Assembly (NCBI GenBank): GCA_009667805.1
Contig: CM019064.1
Location: 78,676,400-78,740,399, forward strand
Length of the DNA: 64,000 bases
DNA from: Leptobrachium leishanense
Taxonomy: Eukaryota; Chordata; Amphibia; Anura; Megophryidae
Direction of reading: 5' to 3'
The notes beneath the pieces were generated by a model that was not told where the DNA came from, did no database searches, and saw only the letters and a list, made by a program, of their open reading frames with translations. Both the position numbers and the translations under genes were made by a program. The number at the start of each line of letters is the position of its first letter. Position 1 is the first letter of the stretch. This document shows positions 46,758 through 59,847 of this stretch, piece after piece.

Positions 46758-47954
46758 CCATATGAGTAGAATTACATATTTATCACAAGAGATATTTGAA
46801 GTATGACAAGTTCCCATTTAAATTACTCCAGCCTGGATTGGTGGAGACTCTAGACATTGTACAGAAATGTAAACCATGCGTATTGGTGAATTTTGTTTCT
46901 AAACCGGATTGAACAGGTATGACATTTCCATAATTTCAGGCTGCTGTCCAGTGGTTAAGTGATTCGGCAGAGACTTTGAATTGCCAACTTCACAAAGCCT
47001 CGCTGTGCTCTATGAATAGAGATGTGTACGGGACGTTCGCACGCTTTGTATATCTGCTAAACGTGTTTCCGCTCTCTATCACGGAGGCTTTCCTCTGGAG
47101 ACCACTTGATCAGGTCCTTATATTTCTTGCTGTGTTACCCTCTCCTTCGACAGGTTGTTGCTGATTCTAAATACGTTTTGGCTTCCCTTTCGAAACCCAG
47201 GGCTCATGTCATTGACCCCCTTGTGCGTTGTTGTTTGCATGGTAAAATTAGATCAGGTTGCTCTATTTTAGCCTGGCAGAGAACACCAAAAGGACCTGAT
47301 TGAGAAGATCAGCTTTCCGCGGTGTCTGAGGTCATAAAACAGAAAGCTGAGCTACGTCTGAAACCTGACCAACGTGTGCAGGCCTCCATGACTGTGCTAC
47401 CATTCAGCCCCGCTCTGCCCACTAAATAACTGGGTGGTCTTTGACACACTCGAAATGTAGGCAGCTTTTCATCAAGTCGCTCATCAGCATGCTAATTGCC
47501 GTATGACTAATTAGGCCCTGAATTCCAGTTGATTTTCTATAATGAGACAGCTGGTTTAATTATGTAATCGTATGATTATATTAGCCTAGAGTGCCCTGGC
47601 AAAAAGTAACGTATGCAGGAATGCAATGCCGTAGCACGGGATGAAGCACAAGGGGTGCATTCATCTTCATTCTGATACAGAGGGAATTGGGATTAGCTCG
47701 CAGTGTTCTTTGTGCGCCTGCTTCGCTCGCAGAGGTTCATTTGTGGCAAGCGGAACTGAAAGCGGAAAGTGTGTGGCTTTTAAAGACTGGTTGGGTAGGA
47801 ATTCATTAGGTATTCATTAGTATTGCAGGACTAGACACATATATATTACATATAATAGAAGTCTGAAAAACCTCATACTGTGCCTGGACAAAATTTATAT
47901 TGATTAATGCATTGATAGATTGATACATGTTTCATGATATTCAACCAGATCTTC
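46758..47954. promoter_or_regulatory. Candidate conserved non-coding block (unverified)
   Basis: About 1.2 kb with no transposon ends, tandem repeats or credible frames. Around 47470-47580 it has homeodomain-type words (GCTAATTGCC, ACTAATTAGG, TTTAATTATGTAATCG) and E-box-like CAGCTG. CUX1 introns in vertebrates are known to contain conserved non-coding elements, but conservation cannot be assessed from one sequence. Confidence 0.25.
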
Positions 47955-48010
47955 TATATTACTTGGCATGATGGGAAATGTAGTTCTGTAAAATCTGGTG
48001 TGCCTCGATT
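47955..48010. mobile_element. Short fragment of CAACCTTGGC palindromic MITE family
   Basis: GGCATGATGGGAAATGTAGTTCTGTAAAATCTGG matches the central-right part of 6643-6770. Confidence 0.5.
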
Positions 48011-49187
48011 CACAATTACCGCCTTACGGTCTGGTGGGTCGCCGATACTGCCCCTTTGATATTTTGTCTTGCGTATGTGATATATATAAAACAATGGCGT
48101 CAGGATTATTTGCTCACACAGGTGATCAGTGGCTGTGGTCGTGGACCTCACACCCGTGCCGCGTGTCATCAACATAGTAAAAAAATAAAATAACCAGTAC
48201 ATGATCCAATTCTAATGTCATACATTTATTCCTCTGGTGTAAGAATGACATGTCGACCACTCTTGGTCAAGATTGGTCAAAACGTTTATTTCACCAGAAG
48301 GATAAATCCATGATTCTAGAATAGGATCGTGTGCTGGTAATATTTTTGCTGGGTTGATGGTTTTTGTCTAGTGACATTTTCTCTCCCCCCCCCCCCCCCC
48401 CCGCCTGGAGAATCAAAAATGACTGGAATACTATATATTTCTGTCTCTGTGTTTTGGTTGTAAAACGGCTTTTATTTTGAGTGCTTGTGTAGCGGAGATT
48501 CATCCCGCTTCCTCGGCACTCGCATTCTTTCACTCTTGAACCACTTTCCTGTTCTCTTTGCTTTAATTCTTATTGTCCGACAATGTACCAACAATGCGGT
48601 CTGGATAATAAACACGGAGCTGTCGCAGGAAAGGAAAGTTACTGTTTATATCTTCTGTAAATCAGTAAAGGTATGTTTAGGAATGTGTTCAAGTTGTCCT
48701 ATCTCTGGGTTAAAGGGTCACCCTGGTTAAAGACAATCCTACTTGCTATTATTCCAAAACTTAAAATAGTAACCCTTTTGATTGCAATCTTGCTCCGGTC
48801 TTCTTAATGCCCCACAGCCTCTGTCTGGGGAGTCCAACACTTTTGGATAACGTTTTAGACGACTGATTGAATCTCAGATTTTGTGAAAACAAAAAAATGT
48901 ACTACGCATTTGTCTGGTGACATTCGTAAGAGCCTTCAAAACCACTTCTGCAATCACTGAAACTCTATAAATTTCTGACTCTATTCGTACAGAAGCACTG
49001 TTAAAAAATATGACATTCGAATCCCGTTTTTCTTCGACGTGTGGAAAGAACTGTAGAAGATATTTGTTCACCTTAAGCATTCTATGTTTAATTTTTTGAG
49101 ATTTTCAGGCATAACTTGGAGGATAGGCATGTTCATTACGCTCCAGTCAGTCCTTTATCGTTTGCTGAAGTCTGTTTGAGCACCCAT
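48011..49187. other. Intronic stretch with an 18-base C run
   Basis: The C run lies at 48385-48402. Nothing else classified; frames here are short and lack motifs. Confidence 0.45.
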
Positions 49188-49978
49188 ATATAGCTTATCC
49201 AACCTTTTCTAGTTTACTCACAAAGAGCCGATCTGGCACCGAACAGGTAATTTCCCCGTACGGTGCCATTTCATGGCCATTCAGCTATTCACAGAGCAGG
49301 CAGTTCCCCAAATTTTGGTGAACTGCCAGCAAGTAAGGTGCCTGTTCGAAGGCAGTGAAATCCCCCATAGAGAAGCAATGGTTAATCGACACCGAACAGC
49401 AGTGAAAAGTCGCCGAAGTGCCCTGATGTTCAGTGGTTTCATATGGCAGGTTTAATCAGGCGAAACCCATAGGCTTCAATGTTACAAAATATTCCTGTTT
49501 TAACGTAATATCTAATAAACCGTTTATTCTTTTAATCCGCAGTAAAAAGTCAAAAAAAAAAAACCCAAACATTTTTAATCGTTTTTTTTCTTTTTTCTGT
49601 AACAGCCCTTTTTATTATCATTCATAGGACCCTATATGTTAATTCCAGAAATTTTCGTTAAGTAGTTTTTTTGCAAACAGCGTTTCAATTTTGACACTTT
49701 CAATCGTATTGTTTTTTTTCCTTTTTACCCGTCCGGCAGCTTGTAGGTTTTTTTTCCGCGACTGGTCGTCGCTGTGTGTGGCGGCTGGTCGGCTGCGTTT
49801 GGCGGCTCTCCGGCGGGTTGGTGGCAGCATTCGGTGGCCGATTCGCTGCACTTCGGGGACCCTGCGGTGAATGGTGAATTCACCGTAGGGTGGGGAAATA
49901 TGATTCCCTGAGGTGCGGGGAACGACAGAGCACATAAATATCGTCCATATTTCGGTGCTCTGTGAATAACCCCTTTTA
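49188..49978 (-). mobile_element. CAGGGTTATCC MITE family, inverted copy
   Basis: Shares, in reverse orientation, GAAACCCATAGGCTTCAATG, AATATCTAATAAACCGTTTATT and CCCTTTTTATTATCATTCAT with 10309-11174 and 25388-25918. The ends read CTTATCCAACCT and GTGAATAACCCCTTTT. It adds a GC-rich segment (49730-49900) not seen in the other copies. Confidence 0.75.
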
Positions 49979-50139
49979 TTCTTTTTATAGTAGCATGGAT
50001 AATGTTCTCCTGTAAGAGATACAGTAGAAATCAAATAACCTAAATTTCTACAGTGATCAAACATCTATAAATCCTTTCCAGCAACCAAAAAAAACAAGAA
50101 CCGACGACTTAATATTGTGTACCCGACATATACAAATAT

Positions 50140-50294
50140 TAGGGATGCACCGATACCACTTTTTTAAGTACGAGTACCGATACTTTTTAAAAGTACTCAC
50201 CGATACCGAGTACCGATACTTTTCTTTAATGTCATGTGACGCTTTCCAATAAGAACAGACCATATAAAAATGCCCCCAGCTCACATGTATATCC

Positions 50295-50344
<50 letters not shown>

Positions 50345-51133
50345 ATATATATATATATATATATACTCATACTGCCCCAGCTCATGGATTTGCCCCAGCT
50401 CACACATGGATTTGCCCCCCAGCTCCCACACATGCCCCCACAGCTCACACATGGGTATGCCCCCCCCAGCTCACACATATGCCTCCACAGCTCACACATG
50501 GGTATACCCCCCAGCTCATGGATCCCCCCCCTGCGACGATACTTACCTTCCTGAGCGACGCCGGGAATGTCTCTGCGCGTGCGCTAGTTGGAAGGACCCC
50601 AGCCGCACCACGTGGGACCATGTGATCGCGGCTGGGGTCCTTCCAACGAGCGCGCGCGTGGAAACTTTCCCGACATCGCCCAGGAAGGTAAGTATCATCG
50701 TGGAGAGCAGCTGCAGGACCTGTCTGAATGCTCTATCAGCATTCGGACAGGCCCTGCAGCTGCTCACTGTGTTTATACTTGCCTTCCTGGGCGCCGCCGG
50801 GAAAGATTCTGCGCGCGCGCTCGTTGGAAGGACCCCAGCCGCGATCACATGGTCCCACGTGGTCGCGGCTGGGGTCCTTCCAACGAGCGCATGCGCGGAG
50901 ACTTTCCCGGCGGCGCCCAGGAAGGTAAGTATTGCGGTGAGCAGCTCCAGGGGCGGCTGTCCGAATGCCGATAGAGCATTCGGACAGCCGCCGCAGCCCT
51001 TCGGATGCCGGCTCAATGCCAGCTTCCGGTATCGGGAAAAATATCGGGGGGTACTGCACGAGTACCAAGTACTCCTGCAGTACCTGGTATCGGCCCCGAT
51101 ACCGATACTAGTATCGGTATCGGTGCAACCCTA
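50140..51133 (-). mobile_element. hAT family TAGGGWTGCACCGATAC, copy 3 (994 bp)
   Basis: Begins TAGGGATGCACCGATACC, ends GTATCGGTGCAACCCTA, flanked by an exact 8-bp duplication ACAAATAT (50132-50139, 51134-51141). The minisatellite is short (50275-50525) and interrupted by a 66-bp TA repeat (50297-50365). Two palindromic modules follow (50539-50695, 50775-50932), separated by a hairpin, plus the GGTACTGCAGGAGTACTT hairpin near the right end. No transposase. Confidence 0.93.
50539..50932. repeat. Two palindromic modules with U1-complementary boundaries
   Basis: Right boundaries AAGGTAAGTAT at 50685-50695 and 50922-50932 are exact. Left boundaries are ATACTTACCTT (50539-50549, exact) and ATACTTGCCTT (50775-50785, one change). 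Arms pair over about 70 bp with GGTCCTTCCAACGAGCGC and its complement. Confidence 0.88.
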
Positions 51134-51141
51134 ACAAATAT

Positions 51142-51368
51142 CAGAAAATAATTGAAATTTCCTTTCTTTTGGTTAAATAAATGTTGGCTCTTCACTACAG
51201 TGTATATAGTGCCCCAAAATCATTTTATCCTTTCTGACTGTCAAACAACAGAATAAGCGTTCATATCCAACCTCCCGACTCGCGTCTGTTTAGTTATATA
51301 TATAGTTTTCCAATTTGTGCTTTTGAACCTTTTCATTCCAGATATTCATTGGCTGCTTTTTAACCACC
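51142..51368. other. Short intronic gap between elements
   Basis: Unique-looking sequence between hAT copy 3 and the piggyBac-like element; nothing recognised. Confidence 0.4.
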
Positions 51369-51372
51369 TTAA

Positions 51373-52108
51373 CCTGCCTGGCGGTATTCCCGAGTGTGAC
51401 TCGGGGTTAAATTTTGCTACCGCGATTGGTAACCCCGAGCCACACTCGGGCTGGACGCATCCATCACTCCCTCGCCGTGTCTGCAGTCACCGCAGTGTGA
51501 TCGCGGCAGCCGGCGACTTTGCTTCCTGGTTTCGCTCCCTGCGAGTCCCACGGGGGTACCAAAAAAAAGTATTCTCAAAGCAGCTTTACAGAAATAAAAG
51601 GCAAATAAAAATATTTTCTAAAATGTAATAAGGCTTTGCAATACAGGTTTCGCTGGTACTTGCCCAGATCCAACAGCGAAACTTGTATTGCAAAGCCTTA
51701 TTATATTTTAGAAATTATTTTTATTTGCCTTTTATTTCTGTAAAGCTGCTTTGAGAATAAATACTCTTTTTTTTGGTACCCCCGTGTCCTGTATATTTCA
51801 TTGGCAAAGGAGTGTATATCTGCACAGGAATCCCAGCACCCAGAGGAAAGAGGCATTTTTTGGTTTGATTTATATTATTGAATATAATTTATTTCCATTA
51901 CTTTGGATAATTATTTTTGGGATAATAAATTATTATTTAGTGTTTCAAACCTTCTCAGACTGCGTGTGTTTACTAGACTCTTGCTTGCACGGATTTCAGT
52001 GAGTTATTCCTACAGAATACAGGCTTACTATATAAAACAACACATTTCCTTTCCAAAAAAATTGAAACGCTTTTGGACACAAATTTTTGAATTAGACAGC
52101 CAGGGAGG
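51373..52108. mobile_element. piggyBac-like MITE, 736 bp
   Basis: Flanked on both sides by TTAA (51369-51372, 52109-52112), the obligatory piggyBac target. The inner ends CCTGCCTGGCGG and GACAGCCAGGGAGG are inverted repeats. A subterminal hairpin CCCGAGTGTGACTCGGGGTT pairs internally and with ACCCCGAGCCACACTCGGGC downstream. No transposase. A long inverted repeat (51549-51786) occupies the middle and may be a later insertion. Confidence 0.82.
51549..51786. repeat. Inverted repeat, about 105-bp arms, inside the piggyBac-like element
   Basis: CACGGGGGTACC...TATTCTCAAAGCAGC in the left arm answers GCTGCTTTGAGAATA...GGTACCCCCGTG in the right arm; the spacer is about 19 bp. The right half holds CAACAGCGAAACTTGTATTG and AATAAATACTC, recalling the GAAAC and AATAAA layout of the inverted repeats at 29094 and 33229. 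Confidence 0.82.
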
Positions 52109-52112
52109 TTAA

Positions 52113-53162
52113 TAACGGCTGTCATTCCCTAATAATCACAGACGTCACCAAGCTTTCCCTGATCATTCACTAATGTTTTTAGAAGAGTCGACTGGCTGTC
52201 TCCATGCCTTTTTTTTCTTTATATGAATTACTGCTATTATTTTTTTTTTTGCGTTTAAGCCAGTCCAGTCCAGTTTTCACACAGAATAAATATGATGGCA
52301 CTTTGTTTAACCTATTATTATTTGCAGCCGCACCACCAGCGAGCCTTTTTCTGGCGCAGGGAATCGAGCGAAATCCAGTGCCACTTTGTTCCTATCGACC
52401 AGCCAACTCTTCTTGGATCACTGAGGAAAAGCATGTGCCCATGTCTAATGTGTTAACAGATATACAGTATGTTCTTACAAACCGAGGGTGGTCCGATGGA
52501 ACGGACGGCTGCAACACTCTGAGGTTAAATGAGCTAGCTAATGTACGCTGTTGTTGATCCATTTAGTTTGATGTTTAGCATTCCTCGGCATGAGACTAAA
52601 TCTGTGCCGTCGTCTTGCCATTAAAACTGGCGCCCTGATTAGACATGTATTCAATAATCTCATGCGAGTGTTCTGGCTCTTGCTCGCCCCCCTCCTTTTG
52701 TCATGCCTTTCCCAAATCATTGCTCAGTCATCTGGACTGTGCGTTGTGCATCTCCATATTGGAAATCAATCTTCCGCAGGCCAGCTCACTTGTAAATATG
52801 CATCGATAAGTGAGGCTACACGTGTAACGGGTGTCTCGTTTTATTCTCCGTGCCGTAATTAAATTAACCAGTCGCAGCTTTTTGTTTGACACGTGTAATG
52901 ACGTGTTTATTTGACGGAAGTTATGAGTTTGACTTTTCAATTCTCCAATCTTCTGTAAAATGTTCATTTCAAGCTTCAGTTCTCGGAGATGGGTCACACC
53001 GCATGTCACCAAGCCTCCTCCATTACAACAATGTTCTTCTAGGGGAGCAGAAACTGAATGTTAGGCGGAGCACCCCAAAACAGAAAAAATATGTTTAGTT
53101 CTCCTGTAATATATTTGTGACGTAATGGCGTCTTATTTCACTACTGTTTTGGGGTTGGCCAG
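52113..53162. promoter_or_regulatory. Candidate conserved non-coding block (unverified)
   Basis: About 1 kb with balanced composition and no transposon ends. Word clusters at 52500-52900 (GAGCTAGCTAATG, CTGATTAGACATG, TGTAAATATGCATCGATAAG) resemble developmental enhancer sequence, but this is impression only. The frames 52590-52862 and 52728-53012 overlap on opposite strands without domains. Confidence 0.22.
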
Positions 53163-53290
53163 GGTTCAGCAATCTTGGCCCTCCAAATGTTTTGGAACGG
53201 TTTCCCATGGGCTCAACAAATCAGAGTACCTGGACATCATAGGAGATGTAGTTTTGAAACATCTGGATGGCCAACGTTGCAACCGTAACT
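53163..53290. mobile_element. CAACCTTGGC palindromic MITE family, near full length
   Basis: CAGGGTTCAGCAATCTTGGC...CCAAATGTTTTGGAAC at the left, GGAGATGTAGTTTTGAAACATCTGG...GGCCAACGTTGCAACC at the right. Ends imperfect; no 8-bp duplication read. Confidence 0.65.
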
Positions 53291-54977
<1,687 letters not shown>

Positions 54978-55185
54978 GGGGCATATTCAGTAAGCGCCGG
55001 CGTTTGCCTTAGTTTTCACAGCAACAAACCTCAGCATTTCACAACCGGGAAATTCAGACAGAGGCAGGAGAAGCTTCATTGACCAAGCTTCTCCTGCTGT
55101 CTTTCAATTTTCCATTTTCAAATGCCAAAGTTTGTTATGGTTGTAACAGCTCCAAACATTGGCACTTGTTAAATAACCCTTTTAA
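54978..55185. mobile_element. Small MITE (AGGGGCATATTCAGTAAG)
   Basis: The left end AGGGGCATATTCAG and right end GTTAAATAACCCTTTT are imperfect inverted repeats. AGGAGAAGCTTC and GAAGCTTCTCCTG... pair in the centre (55070-55100) and CAGCAACAAACCTCAGC pairs loosely with the right half. Confidence 0.6.
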
Positions 55186-57529
55186 TGCTTACTTTGGTTT
55201 TGAGGGAAAATGTGCCAGTATTTAGTCTTTTATATTTATTTATATATTTTCTTTTGTACAAGCAGTTTTGTTTTTAAGAAAAATAGACCCATATTCATTT
55301 TAGATTTTTTTAAAAAAAAATTCAAGTTTTGCGAAGTCTCAGAAAAAGATTCAGTGACATGGCCGCGCAGGGCCGTCACAGAAAGGTACAGCAACAGGAG
55401 GTGAAACATTTATTTTTTGTTTTAATACACGTTTGGTATCCTTTTCCCAGAACCTTCATATTACAAAAGAAGGTGTGCAAGCGGACACATAAATCATTAG
55501 TTTTCAATGGTAACTCTCTCGATCCTTTCAGGTGTCCCTTTTTTTACTACCCTTGAACAGTAGCGACAGACCAGTCTAGCATTGACAGTCACAGCTTTTT
55601 GACCCCTCTCAGGGGATGTCTATATTAAATGGCATGTATCCTTTAAATATATGCCAGTTTTACACAATATATCTTATTCTTCTTCCCTAAGCAAAGCTGT
55701 GAGGCGTGGGTGCTTTAGATTAGCTACGTCTGTATTTGACCAGTACTCACACGATTAAGTTCAGCAGATAGTTTCAACTCAAAAAAAACTGACACGTAGA
55801 AAGATGAATCCAGTTGAAGACTTTAATGATCAGTCTGACATTCTTGAATAGTGTACAGCAATGCAGGTAAAAAGACATTAGATTTGTCTAGCAGTGAGCA
55901 CAGAATGGCTGCTATGTGACCAGGAAGTAACGAACAACAAGACACTGAGCAGAGGGGTGGGAACTAGCTGGATACAGAAAGCTAGGGAAAACCAGAAGGG
56001 ACAAAATAGCTATGAACTCAATAGCATGTAAGCAGCAAAGGCAGATTCAACACAAAACAGAAAAATATACAATCAATCCTAATTCATAGGTCATGCCCTA
56101 TCTTCTTTTTTTTTGTGCTTTGGGAAAATAAATTCTTAATGCATTTATTCTAATCCCTGTCTGAAAGAAAATAGAAGGATCAGATTTACTATTGTCAAGC
56201 AATGTTTGAACAAAAAAAACTTTAGTAAATCAATCGAAACAAACAAAAAAGCTCACGGGGAAGAAGCACATGCCTGGTCTGATCCATAGTGTACAAGGTC
56301 TGAATTAAAAACCCTTATCTTGGAGTATGTGTATTTTTCTTCTAGCTGTAATTTTCAATGCGTGCTCTAAAAATAACACTTGGTTCCTTAATAAACGTTC
56401 GCTGCACATAAAGGAATGTTAATTTCGTGTTCTAGTTCTTGTTCGTGTTATTTATTTATTATTTTTTCTCCTTTTATCCTTTAAATTGCTTGATAGTCTC
56501 AGAAATGTATAATTGCACTAAAGCGGGCAAATAAGCATTCTCCGCAGTCCTTGAGTCAGAATTGGCTAGACAATCTGCTCCGGGATAATTAAATGCTTAT
56601 TTCCCCTGCTTGCATTGTTGGCTGTACTGTCCTTAAATCCATTTTTCCCCTTTTATTTTCTCCACTGAATTAGCATGCCTTACAACAGGGACAATATAAA
56701 ACGTCCGCTTCTGTCCTGTAAAAGAAAGATGACGTTTCTGGGAACCGCCAATTACCAGCATGATTTGTGATGGTGGAGCATGGGGTTCACACCTGCTGTG
56801 TATAAATGGATTTTTTGATTTTACGGTCTCTGTTCACAGAAATTGGCAAATTTTCTTTATTTTTCTTAAATTTTTAGAATGCGTGATCATTCCATTAACT
56901 TCATTAAACAATGTCGACACGTGTCGCGGCAAGACTGTGATGTCATATAGGGGCTTGCCCAGTTTCTCCATGCCACAGCCTTGACTACAGGGCCTTATTC
57001 CACACTTGTCATTAAGATAAATACAGGAGACGTTACACACAACATCTGCAGTAGTTATCTTGCCGATGGGAATCACTATCCCACTCTTGCCAGCAGGTCT
57101 TGTGTTGTGACTCCCTGTGCGAGGTTACTGTGCATTAATGTCTCCTATACTTTGTATACGTAGTATAGGAGATGCTAATTTGTTCCTATGAATGGAAGCG
57201 CAAGCTATTCCTAGATTACTTGTGCTTTCACCCAGGAGCTTAAAGCTAGCTTTAATTAACTATGACCCCCCCCAAAAATAATCCTATACTCGCCCCTCAT
57301 CCTGTGGCAGAGAGCGCAGCGCGATCCACCGCTTTCTCTCACCGGGAGCAGAGTGAGACTGGGAACAAATCGTCAAAACCCATTAAAGTCTATGGGCTGT
57401 ATCCCAGCCCTGGGGTAAACGTAATATAAATACAATGGCATGAAAGTGCTTCTTTTAAAAGTGCTTCTTTTTCTGCATCATGCTTCTTTTAAAGGAAATT
57501 TTCAACAAAATGATAAAATGAAAAGAACA
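55186..57529. other. Intronic stretch, nothing classified
   Basis: About 2.3 kb. 56500-56720 is compositionally balanced with AATTAAATGC and AATTAGCATGCC words and might be regulatory; 55790-56110 is A-rich and may be an old LTR or LINE end (GTTGAAGACTTTAATGATCAG) but has no partner here. A short palindrome CTCCTATAC/GTATAGGAG lies at 57145-57170. Confidence 0.35.
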
Positions 57530-57850
57530 CATATAGTGTAGTATTTCTTGGTATAAAATAGTTTTTAATAAACAATGGATCAACTCTCAAAAATGTAGCA
57601 CATAACAAAATAAGCACGTGCGCATCAGCCGCTGTGACCCAGACCTTCCGATTTGCAGCAAATAACACCCAGTCCTCCTTCCACCTGACGTAGAGAGGCG
57701 CCAGTCAGGATGCTGTCCGTGGAGTATAGGTGTAACAGTAAAGCTGCTTGTACCATAAAGTATGCTACAATACAAGACAAGGCAATAAATTCATAAAACC
57801 TGGGGTGCTCAACGTGTAAAGTAGGACAACTTCTTCAGGAGAATAATCCA
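57530..57850 (-). mobile_element. Possible Penelope-terminal-like fragment
   Basis: On the minus strand the right edge reads CTCCTGAAGAAGTTGTCC...CACGTTGAGCACCCC, and the left part holds TTTATTAAAAAC. This is the general layout (CTGAAGA, hairpin, ACGTTG, then AATAAA-like tail) of the Penelope-related termini at 28335 and 29094. No coding part; weak. Confidence 0.4.
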
Positions 57851-58474
57851 TAATTTCCGCTGATAGTTTAAACTAGATTAATAGAAACCAGCCTCTGATC
57901 TTTTCTGGTCCGTGAAATCTCTCCACCTGCCAATTCCGAGTGTCTGTCCTTCCGCATTGCGTGGATTCTTTTGCCTGCTTGCATACCGGTTCTCTTCTGT
58001 ACGTGCGGGTCTTTTCCATCCACTACCTCCATATTGCTTCATCAGCGCCTGCGCCGATCTTCAAATCGCCGACTTCAAATACTTGGACCAGTCCACTTTG
58101 CAGTTTCACAAGAGCAATCCCTTTCATATATTCTCCCACAACCGATCCAAAGTGAAATATGGGCAGCCTCCTAACCCCTGTCGACCACAAATACATTAAA
58201 TATACAGAAAAATACAAAAATTTAACGATATGAAAACAGTATATGAACGGTGCTCGGGGGGGGAGTGGCTTTCTCATTCTTTCATTCATTCTTTTCATTA
58301 CAGCTTAGAAAATCATTTAACTTACATAAAAATTGGTTGCATTAGAAAAGAGCAAGCGAATAAAGGCACCTTTTTTACATTAAGTGTATTGTTATTCTTC
58401 GGTGTCCCATTTAACCATTTATGGTCTGCACAACTCTTGGTCTTCACACTTGTTGGTCTTCTTGTGTTATAGAC
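57851..58474. other. Intronic stretch, nothing recognised
   Basis: The overlapping frames at 57912-58199 are open in all three plus-strand phases, a composition effect rather than a gene. Confidence 0.4.
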
Positions 58475-58657
58475 CAGTGGTTTCCAACCGCGGTCTTCAA
58501 GTAGCCCCAACAGGCCAGGTTTTAAGGATCACCTTGGGGAAATGCAGACTGAATCCTGCAATCACTGAGCAGCAAATCATATCACCTGTGCTGTGCTTCA
58601 GATATCTGGCAAACCTGACCTGTTGGGGTACTTGAGGACCACGGTTGGGAACCACTG
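58475..58657 (+). mobile_element. hAT-type MITE (CAGTGGTTTCC family), copy 3
   Basis: Ends CAGTGGTTTCCAACCGCGG and GGTTGGGAACCACTG; flanking octamers TTATAGAC and TTATAGGC (one mismatch). Interior ACTGAATCCTGCAATCACTG as in the other copies. Confidence 0.92.
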
Positions 58658-59663
58658 TTATAGGCTATAGATGCACTTAATTATTAGGTCAAGACGACCA
58701 GTAAAATTTACCACAACTGATGCTATACTCCCAGCCACTCACAATAACATAAGTGGCATTAACTTGGTGCATTGGCAGATGATATGGAAATTTGTTGTAT
58801 GTTTAAAGGTGGTTAGAGAAAGCAAAGCTACCTGTACTGAAAAATAGAAGAATTTACAAGGATTCAGCTTATAGAATTTCCTGTTTCTTGATGATTTGCT
58901 CTTATGTAGACAAGTGTTTTATATATGAGAGGTGTTGAGGAGATTGATCTGTCTGTCTCTCCGAATCGCTGTCTGTCTGACTAATCATTACACTAAATCC
59001 TAATAAAAAGGAAAAGACGCAAAGGTATTTAAATGACTGCATCTGGAAGATTAACGGATATATCCAATAACTGGGTGATCTCATCCTAATGTTTATTATA
59101 CACAAGCAATCTTTTTTTATGTAGACGGTGAAGTAATCCCCAACAACTCAGGAGCGTGGAAAAGTTCTTATGTCACTTAGAGAGAACTGTCATCATTTAT
59201 TATATAGAAATCATTAAATTTCATTGTATTTTAGTTGCTTTCAATGTTGTATACAAATAAATCCGTCCTTTGCTCTATGGAGCCACCATCTTTAAATATT
59301 TGTCGCCTGGAACGTACACTCGTCCAGCACAAGTTCATGTGTAATTCACAGGGTTTAACATGGCTCAGAACACACTTACTTGATACCAGGATTTGTAAAT
59401 GTTCACAAATTCCTGGCTACGCGAAATGCATGGTGTTGTGCTAACTGTAAATATGGCTTAAAGATGGCCGCCTCAATGGGGCAGGGGTCAGACAGGACCC
59501 TTAGCCGTCCAAAAATCTCTTTTGTGTTCTTCAAAAAATTAAAAAGACTTTGTTTCCCAGTGTTTTTATCGTACACCAAAATAGACATGAGCTCATGATG
59601 AGCAGTCCGTATATCTATATGGGGGATCTCCTATAGCTCTTTCATTGAAAAGATACTATAGGC
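58658..59663. other. Intronic stretch between two inverted hAT MITEs
   Basis: Nothing else recognised over 1 kb; short frames without motifs. Confidence 0.4.
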
Positions 59664-59847
59664 CACTGGTTCCCAACCCTGGTCCTCAAGTACCCCCAAC
59701 AGGTCAGGTTTTGCAGATATGTGAAGCACAGCACAGATGATATAATTTGCTGCTCAGTGATTACAGGATTCAGTCTGCATTTCCACAAGGTGATCCTCAA
59801 AACCTGGCCTGTTGGGGCTACTTGAGGACCACGGTTGGGAACCACTG
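59664..59847 (-). mobile_element. hAT-type MITE (CAGTGGTTTCC family), copy 4, inverted
   Basis: Ends CACTGGTTCCCAACC and GGTTGGGAACCACTG; flanking octamers CTATAGGC and ATATAGGC (one mismatch). The interior is the reverse complement of copy 3, giving an inverted pair 1 kb apart. Confidence 0.92.

Noticed and set aside
55329..55404. A short basic frame (MRSLRKRFSDMAAQ) as a possible exon
   Set aside because: No acceptor/donor pair in phase with the CUX1 exons and no similarity recognised.
57912..58199. 95-codon plus-strand frame as a gene
   Set aside because: Open in all three phases with unrelated residues; no motif, no splice context.
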